From contig NZ_LJIZ01000003.1 in NCBI RefSeq assembly GCF_001420605.1, positions 1-64,000 on the forward strand: a stretch of DNA of 64,000 nucleotides, given 5' to 3'. Both the position numbers and the translations under genes were made by a program. Source of the stretch: Bacillus sp. FJAT-25509. GTDB taxonomy: Bacteria > Bacillota > Bacilli > Bacillales > Bacillaceae_G. Of the stretch, positions 17,489 through 26,336 are shown in pieces (the stretch's first letter is position 1; the number at the start of each line of letters is the position of its first letter). The notes beneath the pieces were generated by a model that worked only from the letters and a program-made list of their open reading frames with translations, was not told the origin of the DNA and searched no databases.

Positions 17489-18607
17489 ATGAATTATTCT
17501 GAAACCAAAACCATAAATGTAACTGCAGAAATTGCTTTAAGTATGGCTGAAAAAGCATCAAGAACTGTAATGAAAACATTCAGCCCAAAAGAACTACCTC
17601 CAGCAAATGTGTGGCATTATCATCAGGGGGTATTCCTTTATGGGATGCAACGTGTTTGGGAGATAACTCAAAACCAAGAGTATTTTGAATATCTTAAAAG
17701 CTATATTGATAATTTACTAGATTCAGAAGGCAATTTTCTATTCGAGAGGGACCAACTAGATTCGATTCAAGTAGGTATTTTGTTATTTCCTTTAATGAAA
17801 GCGACGAAGGATCAACGTTATAGGAAAGCAGCCGATAAACTAAGACATTTATACGATACATTGAATAAGACTAAAGAAGGTGGTTTTTGGCATAAAGACA
17901 AATATCCATATCAAATGTGGCTCGATGGTTTGTTTATGGCTGGACCTTTTGCCTTAATGTACCAGAATGCGACTAACGAACAAGGACTAGATGACATGGT
18001 CTTATACCAAGAAAAGCTAATGCGAGTAAATATGAAAGATGAAAATTCGGGTCTTTTTTATCACGCTTACGATGAAAGCAAAAGAATGCCTTGGGCAAAT
18101 CCTGAGACTGGTTGCTCACCGGAATTCTGGGGACGATCGGTTGGCTGGTATGGCACAGCACTAATTGATATTCTCGATCTTCTTTCAAAGAATCATAGCG
18201 GAAGAGTAGAATTAATAGAGTCACTGCAAAGTCTTATCAAAAGCATTGTCAGTTTTCAGGACGAAAAAACGGGATTATGGTATCAAATCGTAGACAAAGG
18301 AAATCAAGAAGATAACTGGCTTGAATCTTCATGCTCTAGCCTATTCGTTTATACAATTGCCAGAGCGGTTGAACAAGGATATGTGGGGAAAGAATACATT
18401 GAAACCGCCATCAAAGGATACAAGGGTTTATTAAATGAGATGATTGAAGTCGATGGTGATTCATTGACGATGAAAGGAATCTGTATTGGAACTTCTGCAG
18501 GTGTGTATGACTACTACGTTTCCCGTCCAGTTTCCGAAAATGACCTACACGGAGTAGGTGCCTTTATTTTAGCAAGTGTGGCATTAGTGAAAATGATAAA
18601 AAAATAA
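17489..18607 (+). CDS. GH105 unsaturated uronyl hydrolase (YteR/YesR-like)
   Basis: A 372-residue cytoplasmic enzyme of the GH88/GH105 (alpha/alpha)6-barrel group. The expected acidic pair is present: D91 in QLDSIQ and D146 in MWLDGLFMAGPF. The tryptophan-rich active site (WGRSVGWYG, WLESSCSSLF) is also typical. It removes the unsaturated galacturonyl residue left by lyases on rhamnogalacturonan or galacturonan fragments. This yields 4-deoxy-5-ketouronate, which KduI at 31100 would process. The ribosome site GGGGGT precedes the ATG. It has no signal peptide, matching import of oligomers. Confidence 0.85.
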   Translation: MNYSETKTINVTAEIALSMAEKASRTVMKTFSPKELPPANVWHYHQGVFLYGMQRVWEITQNQEYFEYLKSYIDNLLDSEGNFLFERDQLDSIQVGILLFPLMKATKDQRYRKAADKLRHLYDTLNKTKEGGFWHKDKYPYQMWLDGLFMAGPFALMYQNATNEQGLDDMVLYQEKLMRVNMKDENSGLFYHAYDESKRMPWANPETGCSPEFWGRSVGWYGTALIDILDLLSKNHSGRVELIESLQSLIKSIVSFQDEKTGLWYQIVDKGNQEDNWLESSCSSLFVYTIARAVEQGYVGKEYIETAIKGYKGLLNEMIEVDGDSLTMKGICIGTSAGVYDYYVSRPVSENDLHGVGAFILASVALVKMIKK

Positions 18608-18679
18608 ATTAAAGATTTTATTACTAAAAGTCATTCGACTCAAACAGTTCTGCACTGGTAAACTAAAATAAGCTATAAA

Positions 18680-18705
18680 GAAACCCATAAAATTTTATGG
18701 GTTTC
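18680..18705. terminator. Perfect 26-nt palindrome after GH105 gene
   Basis: GAAACCCATAAAA is followed directly by its reverse complement, giving a 13-bp self-complementary hairpin. There is no T-run, so termination efficiency is uncertain. Confidence 0.45.
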
Positions 18706-18810
18706 AGCCATTTAGTAATGGAAGTTTTTGGATGCGAGGGAAGATTCATTTACCAGTCGAGAAAAATAATGTATTTTTAAAATTAAGACTTATAGTAGAA
18801 AAGGAATGGA

Positions 18811-20637
18811 GTGGAAGTTGGAGATTATAAACGTTTCCTGTTATTGTCTATGAGAAATAAATTCGTCGTATTTATTAAAAAATATTTTTTATATTCCTTA
18901 CGATCCACGATCATTTCGTTATTTTTGCCAGTTATCATCTTTTTTATAGCATTTACAGGATGGATTTCCTATCACCTAGCTGTGACCCAACTAGAGGAAA
19001 ACGCTTATAAAAATGTTGATGATACAGTATTCCAGACCAAATCCTATTTAGAAAACAGACTTTATGATGTGTTCGAGCAGTTAGTTGCTTTCTCGAACGA
19101 TCCGAAGACATTGGACTTGATAGATTCTGAATTTTCTGAGGTCGACCCTAATGATTACGTTCAAATGAACAATTCTTTGAAAGTGATCCATTTAACGTAT
19201 AACACGATAATTGAATCAATCTTAGTTGATATGCATAATGGTGAATTTTCTTTATATCGGAGTGATTTCCGGAAGAATTTTAATCAGTTTCCCTATAAGA
19301 AATACACTGAAGAATATCGTGGCAGCAAACAAGGATTTTACTGGCATAATGAGCATCCCGATGATATTTTTGCCAGTAAATCAGAAGTGGTAAGTGTGTT
19401 TAAGTTGATAGGTAACGAGCACACAAAAGCAAATGGTATATTGCTATTTAATTTACGAAAGAGTTTTTTTGAAAACGTTTTAAACAAATCATTGATTGGG
19501 GACCATGGCTATCTAACTCTTGTCAGCCGGGATGGTACGTTTAATTCAAAAACAGTTTCAGACGAATACCGTTTGAGTCCAAAGGAATTAAGCTTTCTGC
19601 AGTCATTACAGGATGAAAAAGGGCGATATGAATTTAAAAATGCATTTGGAAAGAACATGACGATTATCTACGATACCATTGGTGTGAATAAGTGGAAGGT
19701 GGCCGCTGTTTTTCCAACGGATGAGATATTAAAGAAAGTCAATTATATAAAATTTGTAACAGTTATCATTATTTTAATCTTAACAACAATTGCTATTTTA
19801 ATTGCAAATTTTTTAGCTAAATACATTACTAATCCAGTTTCTACCCTAGTCTATCAAACAAAGCAAATCAATGAAAATAACTTAAATATTAGCTTTTCGC
19901 ATAAAGGTCCTAGAGAAATTGGAATTATGAAAACAGCATTAGACGATTTATTGGTTAAAATTAAAACGCTCCTTGCACAAATTAGATTAGAACAGGATGA
20001 AAAGCGACAACTTGAGTTCTCGATTATGCATGCACAAATTAATCCACACTTTCTATATAATACTCTTTACTCGATAAAAGGCTTATCTGACATGGGAATG
20101 AATAAGGAAGCCAGTAGTATGATCACAGCACTGTCCAATTTTTTTCGGATTAGTATTAGTAGAGGGAAGGAAATTATCAGTTTAGAAGAAGAAATTGCTC
20201 ATATCCAGAATTATCTAATCATCCAGGAAATGAGATATGGAGATGATTTCTCTTATGAAATTATGATCAATCCAAGCCTATTAAACTTTAAAATTGTTAA
20301 ACTAACCTTGCAGCCTTTGATAGAAAATGCCATTTATCACGGAGTAAAACAAAAAAGAGGTAAAGGAACGATTTTTATTAAGGGATATGAAATAAACGGT
20401 ATAGTATGCCTTGAAGTAATTGATAATGGCTTGGGGATTGACAGTGACAAATTAAGGATTATTAATGAAGAACTGCATAGCAAAGGGAGCAATTCTTCGA
20501 CAATTGGAATTGGTCTTAGAAGTGTACATGAAAGAATCAAACTTCATTTTGGAGAAGATTATGGGTTATCAATTGAAAGTGTTGCAGGAGTTGGTACAAA
20601 GACTATGGTAAAAATCCCAAAATCACGGGGGGACTAA
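18811..20637 (+). CDS. YesM-type sensor histidine kinase
   Basis: A 608-residue membrane kinase of the LytS/YesM (His_kinase) group. A transmembrane helix at about 33-52, a large extracellular Cache-like sensor (about 55-305), a second helix (about 308-333) and a HAMP linker (about 335-390) precede the cytoplasmic part. The phospho-acceptor region is HAQINPHFLYNTL and the ATP site NAIYHGVKQKRGKG with DNGLGI. It should sense an extracellular pectin-derived sugar and phosphorylate the AraC-type regulator 4 bp downstream. GTG 18811 has a close AAGGAATGGA; a later start at TTG 18844 or ATG 18850 is not excluded. Confidence 0.85.
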   Translation: MEVGDYKRFLLLSMRNKFVVFIKKYFLYSLRSTIISLFLPVIIFFIAFTGWISYHLAVTQLEENAYKNVDDTVFQTKSYLENRLYDVFEQLVAFSNDPKTLDLIDSEFSEVDPNDYVQMNNSLKVIHLTYNTIIESILVDMHNGEFSLYRSDFRKNFNQFPYKKYTEEYRGSKQGFYWHNEHPDDIFASKSEVVSVFKLIGNEHTKANGILLFNLRKSFFENVLNKSLIGDHGYLTLVSRDGTFNSKTVSDEYRLSPKELSFLQSLQDEKGRYEFKNAFGKNMTIIYDTIGVNKWKVAAVFPTDEILKKVNYIKFVTVIIILILTTIAILIANFLAKYITNPVSTLVYQTKQINENNLNISFSHKGPREIGIMKTALDDLLVKIKTLLAQIRLEQDEKRQLEFSIMHAQINPHFLYNTLYSIKGLSDMGMNKEASSMITALSNFFRISISRGKEIISLEEEIAHIQNYLIIQEMRYGDDFSYEIMINPSLLNFKIVKLTLQPLIENAIYHGVKQKRGKGTIFIKGYEINGIVCLEVIDNGLGIDSDKLRIINEELHSKGSNSSTIGIGLRSVHERIKLHFGEDYGLSIESVAGVGTKTMVKIPKSRGD

Positions 20638-20641
20638 ATAA

Positions 20642-22222
20642 ATGTATAAGGTAGCAATAGTAGATGACGATCGCATTATCCGAAAAGGTTTATCTAGCAT
20701 TATACCTTGGATGGAACATGGATTTGAATTGGTTGGTGTAGGTGCGGATGGCGAGCAAGGTCTGGAAATTATTAAAGAGCATGATCCGCATATTGTCATT
20801 TCAGATATTCAAATGCCCTTTATGGATGGACTGGAAATGACTAAAGCAATCAAAGAATATAATCCCAAAACAAAAGTCATTTTGTTAACTGGCTATGAGG
20901 ATTTTAAATATGCTCATGAGGCGATTAAATTAAAGGCTTATGATTATCTGCTAAAACCAGTAGAAACTAGTGAATTAATTGAAAAACTTAAACAGGCATC
21001 ATTCGAATTAGGGCTTGAACTGCAAAAGGAAAATCAAATTAACGAAAGTCAATTTTATATCCAGCAGCAGTTCCTTAAAAGGTTAAGCCTTAACGAATTT
21101 ATTAATGAAGAAATAGATAAAGAGTTTAATAAACTAGGTATAAAACCGCGAGGGACACTTTTAGCTGCATTGTATGTCAAAATGGACCAAATTGAATTTG
21201 GTCCTCAGACAGAGATTGAAGCTGTGAAGAAAAGTATAATGATGCATTGTAGTAAAATACTTGACATATTTAAACTGCAAGGATGTGTTGTAAATGCTGA
21301 ATCCGAGCATTTCGCTGTCTTTCTATTTGGGTCGGATTTATCAGAAGAGGATTTTACTAGTGCCATTTCTTCCGTAACACGAGAATTCCTTTCTACTGTG
21401 CAAAAGGAGTTTCATACGACAATTACTATTACAAGTGGAAGAATTTATGATGAATTGGCAGACATTAACTATTCCTATCGAGAGGCATTAAAAGCGATGG
21501 ACTTCCGTCACATAGTCGGGATAAATAAAGCTTTTTCTATTGAATTTATTGAATCGGTAAAACATGAAGAAGTGGCGGATTCTTTAAAAATCGAAGAAGA
21601 ATTATTTCGGTATATTTCATTTGGTCTTCCGGAAAAAGTGATGGAGTTATTAGAAAATGAAAAAAATGAGCTATTGTCAACTAAAAGAGTATCATTGCAG
21701 GAAATAGTTTTATTTGGTGTCAGAGTCATTAGTTTAATATTACATGAATCTTCTAAAATAGCAAAAAACTGGGACGTTACGAGGTTTAAAAACATTGAGA
21801 AAAGAGTAGTAAAATTGCAAACAATTGATGAGATTTTTTCCGAAATAAGAATAATTTCTGTCGATTTAGCCGAGTTTGTAAAGCGATTAAATGGAAATCA
21901 AAAGCATACACTTGTTGATAAGGCAATTGACTTCATTCTTGAAAATTATCACGTAGCCAATTTAAGTCTCCTATCTGTTGCAGAAAAAGTTCATGTGAGT
22001 TCAGCCTATCTTAGTAATCTTTTTAAAGTTGAAAAGGGATTTAACTTTGGAGATGTTCTCCTTGAAACGAGGATGAAAAAGGCTATGGAGCTTTTTCAGA
22101 AAACCGATTTGAAGACTTATGAGGTTGCTGAAAAGGTAGGTTACTCTAATCCACAATATTTCAGCAGTAGTTTTAAAAAATATACAGGTTATTCTCCAAT
22201 CGAATTTAAAAAGCTGAAATAG
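20642..22222 (+). CDS. YesN-type response regulator with AraC DNA-binding domain
   Basis: A 526-residue regulator. The N-terminal receiver (1-120) carries the phospho-acceptor aspartate in VISDIQMPF and lysine in YLLKPVE. A ~290-residue linker follows, and the C-terminal ~100 residues are two AraC helix-turn-helix motifs ending VGYSNPQYFSSSFKKYTGYSPIEF. YesM/YesN-type pairs activate import and hydrolysis genes for rhamnogalacturonan in bacilli, so control of the importer at 14019 and of GH genes is expected. GGGGGGAC provides the ribosome site within the kinase gene end. Confidence 0.87.
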   Translation: MYKVAIVDDDRIIRKGLSSIIPWMEHGFELVGVGADGEQGLEIIKEHDPHIVISDIQMPFMDGLEMTKAIKEYNPKTKVILLTGYEDFKYAHEAIKLKAYDYLLKPVETSELIEKLKQASFELGLELQKENQINESQFYIQQQFLKRLSLNEFINEEIDKEFNKLGIKPRGTLLAALYVKMDQIEFGPQTEIEAVKKSIMMHCSKILDIFKLQGCVVNAESEHFAVFLFGSDLSEEDFTSAISSVTREFLSTVQKEFHTTITITSGRIYDELADINYSYREALKAMDFRHIVGINKAFSIEFIESVKHEEVADSLKIEEELFRYISFGLPEKVMELLENEKNELLSTKRVSLQEIVLFGVRVISLILHESSKIAKNWDVTRFKNIEKRVVKLQTIDEIFSEIRIISVDLAEFVKRLNGNQKHTLVDKAIDFILENYHVANLSLLSVAEKVHVSSAYLSNLFKVEKGFNFGDVLLETRMKKAMELFQKTDLKTYEVAEKVGYSNPQYFSSSFKKYTGYSPIEFKKLK

Positions 22223-22309
22223 GCATATTATTTTGGTTGTTATAGAAATAAATATAAATAACCCAATAAATTAACAGAGAGGGAATTGAAAAGGGGTGGG
22301 AAAATTACC

Positions 22310-23626
22310 TTGTCAAAGTTTTTTAAGAATTCCACTTTTTTCAGCATACTGATATTTTTTATTCCATTGGCTTTATCTGCAAGTCTTACATCCATTTCGC
22401 ATGTCATTATCAATGGGACATTGAGCCGTACCAACCATGCTGAAGTTATAATTGCCAATTATGCGATCGCTTTCTCTTTATTTGGTATCCTAGAACGGCC
22501 GGTTTTGGTTTTTAGGCAAACGATTTCAGCCTTGGCAATTGGAAAAGCTTCCTTTAATAAAATTGCAATCTTTTTTATCAAGGTGTCGCTTGTCATAACA
22601 GCTCTTTGTTTATTAATTGGCCTTACTAGGCTTGGAGATTTAGTGTTTAAGTATGGTTTTAATTCGAAAGCTGAATCTATGGATTCTTTGAAGTTTACTT
22701 TTCTTGTTCTTTCAGGCGTCATATTATTTTCCGGGCTCCGGTGCTTATATCAAGGAATGATTATTAATAAGTTGGAAACAAAATGGTTAACCATAGGCGT
22801 TGTTATTCGGTTAGTAGGTATGTTTGCTGTGGCACTTTATATGAACTTATCTAACCATGCCAATAATAGTAGTGCAGGAGCAATTATTTTTTTAACTGGA
22901 ATGGGTATTGAATGCTTCATTAGTGTCTGGAGAGGTAATTCGATTGTTAGAGAAAATAATAATGAAACTGAAACACCTTTAAGACAAAAAGAAATTTCTG
23001 CTTTTTATTTTCCTTTAGTTTTTTATTTGTCGTTTCAAACCTTCTTAATCCCCATAATTTACGCGTTTCTTGGCAAAATTCAAGATGTTCATTTGGGGAT
23101 TTCTTCCTTTGCATTGGCTTTTAGCATTACGAATCTTATACTGAGCTTTTTTATGTACACTCATCAAATTGTCCTGCAATTTTATGAAAAAAACAAACGA
23201 ACGGTTTTGAAATGTGTAATGGTTTTCAGTATTGTTCCGTCTGTCCTTCTAGTTATTCTATGTTTTACTTCTGCAGGCCCTTGGTTTATGCGAACAGTGT
23301 TAGGTGCTAACATGGAATTGGCAGCTGAAAGTCTGAATGTATTAAAATTTTTTATTATCAAGACCTTGGTTTTCCCATGGGTGGATTACTTCGGAGGCAT
23401 TCTCATGCTTCAAAAAAGTACAAAATCATTGTTAAAACCTCAAATTTTTAACATGATTGCCGTGGTCCTAGTCATCATTCCATTAGTATATTTGAATCCG
23501 GCACTAAATGGTAAGTCTGGTGCTATTGCAGCCTCAACAGGTGAACTAGTTGGTTTGCTTGGAGTTTACTCGGTTGTAACCCGTAGGCAAAAGATCAACC
23601 AAGTGGCAGAACGGAAAACGATTTAA
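22310..23626 (+). CDS. MATE/MOP-superfamily membrane protein
   Basis: A polytopic membrane protein of about 438 residues with some 12 hydrophobic helices and the general look of MatE or polysaccharide-flippase proteins. It lacks motifs that name a substrate. The start is taken as TTG 22310, eleven bases after GGGGTGGG; an earlier TTG at 22286 has its ribosome site too close. It stands between the sensor/regulator pair and the uxaC operon, an unusual companion for pectin genes. Export of a toxic intermediate or aromatic pectin side group is conceivable, but this is speculation. Confidence 0.6.
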   Translation: MSKFFKNSTFFSILIFFIPLALSASLTSISHVIINGTLSRTNHAEVIIANYAIAFSLFGILERPVLVFRQTISALAIGKASFNKIAIFFIKVSLVITALCLLIGLTRLGDLVFKYGFNSKAESMDSLKFTFLVLSGVILFSGLRCLYQGMIINKLETKWLTIGVVIRLVGMFAVALYMNLSNHANNSSAGAIIFLTGMGIECFISVWRGNSIVRENNNETETPLRQKEISAFYFPLVFYLSFQTFLIPIIYAFLGKIQDVHLGISSFALAFSITNLILSFFMYTHQIVLQFYEKNKRTVLKCVMVFSIVPSVLLVILCFTSAGPWFMRTVLGANMELAAESLNVLKFFIIKTLVFPWVDYFGGILMLQKSTKSLLKPQIFNMIAVVLVIIPLVYLNPALNGKSGAIAASTGELVGLLGVYSVVTRRQKINQVAERKTI

Positions 23627-23636
23627 TAAATTAACG

Positions 23637-23719
23637 AAAATGTTAACGTTAACATTTTTATTTACATACGTTGATACATTTGTTAGACTGAAAATACAGA
23701 AAATTGTTAACGTTAACAA
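23637..23719 (+). promoter_or_regulatory. uxaC promoter flanked by two perfect palindromic operators
   Basis: Operator 1 is a 22-nt perfect palindrome (23637-23658) with centre AATGTTAACGTTAACATT. Operator 2 (23704-23719) is TTGTTAACGTTAACAA. Their centres are 64 bp apart, about six helical turns. Between them lies a sigma-A-like promoter, TTTACA (23661-23666), 17 bp, TAGACT (23684-23689). The CG-centred palindromes are typical of LacI-family regulators and the LacI-type gene at 25267 is the obvious candidate. The geometry fits loop-mediated repression. Confidence 0.75.
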
Positions 23720-23743
23720 AATGAAGATAGGAAGGTGCTCGAA

Positions 23744-25183
23744 GTGGAAAAATTCATGGGACCAAATTTTTTATTGAAAAATGAAATCGCTAGCTCATTA
23801 TTTCATGATGTTGCGAAGGAATTGCCAATTATTGATTATCACTGCCATTTAAGCCCAAAAGAAATCTATGAAAATAAGAAATTTAAAAATATTACAGAAG
23901 CATGGCTTTATGGTGATCATTATAAATGGCGGGCTATGAGAGCAAATGGTATATCCGAGGAATTTATAACAGGTAACGCAAGCGACTATGAGAAGTTTCT
24001 GGCGTGGTCAAAAACGATTCCAATGACAATTGGTAACCCACTTTATAACTGGACGCATTTAGAGCTTCAACGGTATTTTGTTATTCATGATGTCCTAAAC
24101 GAACAGAGTGCGCCTAAAATTTGGGAGAAAGTAAATGGATTACTGAATGGGGAAGGATATTCGGTTCGTGAATTAATTGTAAAGTCTAATGTACAAGTAA
24201 TTTGTACAACAGATGATCCGGTTGACAACTTGGAATACCATATATTATTAAAGAATGAGAAAGATTTCCCAGTAAGTGTTGTACCTGGATTCAGACCTGA
24301 TAAAGGACTGGAAATAAATCGTGAAGGTTTTCTAGATTGGGTCGAAAAACTGAAGGAAGCTTCTAATCTTCAAATTGACACGTTTAAAGAGTATCTTGCA
24401 GCGTTAGAAGCCAGAGTAAAGTTCTTCCATGAATCGGGTTGCACTGTTTCCGATCATGCATTAGATTCCATGGTATATGAAGAAACTTCCTATGAAGAAG
24501 TTGCCCAGATTTTTGAGCAAAGGTTATCTGGCATCGTGGTTACATCGGAAGCTGAAAGAAAATTTAAGACATATACACTGATCTACCTTTGTAAGCTTTA
24601 CGCAAACCTAGGCTGGGCGATGCAATTCCATATTAATGCTCATCGGAATAACAATACGAAAAAGTTTAACCAACTTGGACCTGATACAGGTTACGATTCA
24701 ATCAATGATGATCAAATCGCCAAACCACTAGTAAGGATTCTTGATTCCTTAGATCAAGAAGGAAAGCTTCCTAAAACAATCATTTATTCGTTAAATCCAA
24801 ATGATAACTTTGTGATCGCTAGCATAATCAATAGTTTTCAAGATGGTATCACTCCTGGGAAAATTCAATTCGGCACAGCATGGTGGTTCAATGATACCAA
24901 AGATGGTATGCTTGACCAGATGAAGGCGTTGTCTAATGTAGGTCTCTTTAGCAAGTTCATTGGAATGCTTACAGACTCTAGAAGTTTTTTATCCTACAAT
25001 CGACATGAATATTTCCGAAGACTGGTATGTAACTTGATTGGAGAATGGGTAGAGAACGGTGAGGTCCCTTATGATTTGGAGTTGCTTGGAAAAATTGTCC
25101 AAGGTATCTGTTATTATAATGCGAAAGACTACTTTAATTTTAAAATCGTAGAACCCAGTTCGGAACTTAACTTAAATTATTAA
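23744..25183 (+). CDS. uxaC: Uronate (glucuronate/galacturonate) isomerase
   Basis: A 479-residue member of the UxaC family in the amidohydrolase superfamily. It converts D-galacturonate to tagaturonate, or D-glucuronate to fructuronate. Landmarks are the N-terminal metal-binding IDYHCHLSP, the GDHYKWRAMR block, QFHINAHRNNN and the C-terminal region with LTDSRSFLSY. Length agrees with the family (about 470). The start is GTG 23744 behind AGGAAGG (23729-23735); the in-frame GTG at 23735 overlaps that site. It is the first gene of the galacturonate operon. Confidence 0.9.
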   Translation: MEKFMGPNFLLKNEIASSLFHDVAKELPIIDYHCHLSPKEIYENKKFKNITEAWLYGDHYKWRAMRANGISEEFITGNASDYEKFLAWSKTIPMTIGNPLYNWTHLELQRYFVIHDVLNEQSAPKIWEKVNGLLNGEGYSVRELIVKSNVQVICTTDDPVDNLEYHILLKNEKDFPVSVVPGFRPDKGLEINREGFLDWVEKLKEASNLQIDTFKEYLAALEARVKFFHESGCTVSDHALDSMVYEETSYEEVAQIFEQRLSGIVVTSEAERKFKTYTLIYLCKLYANLGWAMQFHINAHRNNNTKKFNQLGPDTGYDSINDDQIAKPLVRILDSLDQEGKLPKTIIYSLNPNDNFVIASIINSFQDGITPGKIQFGTAWWFNDTKDGMLDQMKALSNVGLFSKFIGMLTDSRSFLSYNRHEYFRRLVCNLIGEWVENGEVPYDLELLGKIVQGICYYNAKDYFNFKIVEPSSELNLNY

Positions 25184-25266
25184 AATGAATTTTTGCTAAA
25201 GAGGTGGAAGTAGGTCTGAAGAGGCTTTAATTAAATGGGTTGATGTTAAAAAGGAAGGTTAGAAAA

Positions 25267-26265
25267 ATGGTAACAATAAAAGATATTGCTAAGTTAGCCA
25301 ATGTATCACATACAACGGTGTCGAGGGCGCTTAACAACAGCCCTTTAATCAAAGAACCAACTAAAAGAAAAATTCTTGAAATTGCCTCTCAGCTAAACTA
25401 TACACCAAATTTTAATGCGAAAAGTTTGGTGATGCAGAAATCGTATACAATCGGATTATTTTTAACGAGTATCAGTAAAGGTACATCAGCAAGTTTTCTG
25501 GCTGATACGATTAAGGGTGTAAATAGCATTATAAACCAGGATTATAACTTATTCATTCGTGGTATTGATGATTATCAAGATTTTTCCAGTATAAATTCTC
25601 AAAGGTTTGATGGAATTATCTTAATGAGCCAAAGCGTCCATGACAACACATTTATCTATCATGTATTGCAAAAGGGTATTCCTCTAGTTGTCCTTAATAG
25701 AGAAGTTGAAGAAGATCATCTTATTAATATTTTAAGTAATGATTCGGAAGGTTCACGTAAGGCAGTAGAATACTTAATAGATAATGGTCATCGTGATATA
25801 GCGATTATCGAAGGAACACCGAGTTTTAAATCAGCACAAAAGCGAAAAGAAGGTTACATGAAAGCATTAATTGATCATAACATTCCCATAAAAAATGAAT
25901 ATTCAGTTCAGGGGAATTATGATATGGAAAGTGGATACCAGGCAATGGTAAGGTTATTGGGTTTGAAGAAGCCTCCAACTGCTGTATTTTGTTCAAATGA
26001 TGACATGGCTATTGGAGCAATGAACGCAGTATTTGCGCAAGGATTAAAAGTTCCTGATGATCTTTCGGTATTTGGTTTTGATGATATTGGATTCTCACAA
26101 TATACTACGCCAAGACTTACGACCGTAAAACGTCCTTTAGAACAAATTAGCATTCATGGTGCGAAAAAAATGCTTTCGCTTATACTTGGTGATGAGCAAG
26201 AGGCTGAAAAAATTCTCTTAAAAACTGAATTAATCATAAGAGACACAGTAAAAAGATTCGTATAA
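25267..26265 (+). CDS. LacI-family regulator of uronate catabolism
   Basis: A 332-residue repressor. The N-terminal helix-turn-helix (MVTIKDIAKLANVSHTTVSRAL) and hinge are followed by a periplasmic-binding-like effector domain with characteristic CSNDDMAIGAMNA and VFGFDDIGFSQYTTPRLTTV. It probably responds to a pathway intermediate such as 2-keto-3-deoxygluconate and binds the TTAACGTTAA operators around 23637-23719 and the degenerate one near 26299. The start at ATG 25267 has AAGGAAGG eight bases upstream; a TTG at 25240 is rejected. KdgR or ExuR would be the functional analogue in B. subtilis. Confidence 0.83.
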   Translation: MVTIKDIAKLANVSHTTVSRALNNSPLIKEPTKRKILEIASQLNYTPNFNAKSLVMQKSYTIGLFLTSISKGTSASFLADTIKGVNSIINQDYNLFIRGIDDYQDFSSINSQRFDGIILMSQSVHDNTFIYHVLQKGIPLVVLNREVEEDHLINILSNDSEGSRKAVEYLIDNGHRDIAIIEGTPSFKSAQKRKEGYMKALIDHNIPIKNEYSVQGNYDMESGYQAMVRLLGLKKPPTAVFCSNDDMAIGAMNAVFAQGLKVPDDLSVFGFDDIGFSQYTTPRLTTVKRPLEQISIHGAKKMLSLILGDEQEAEKILLKTELIIRDTVKRFV

Positions 26266-26298
26266 TTTACCCCTAGATTTATAGTGGGGTATATCCAA

Positions 26299-26316
26299 AA
26301 ATGTTAACGTGTGCAT
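26299..26316 (+). promoter_or_regulatory. Degenerate operator before uxaB
   Basis: AATGTTAACGTGTGCATG shares 14 of 18 positions with the first uxaC operator and keeps one perfect half-site. It lies between the repressor gene and uxaB and may give the downstream genes separate control or a roadblock. Confidence 0.45.
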
Positions 26317-26336
26317 GAAAGTAAGGAGTGTGGATT

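Noticed and set aside
17320-17502. 60-residue frame before the GH105 gene
   Set aside because: It overlaps the GH105 start, has no ribosome site, and consists of AT-rich hydrophobic codons.
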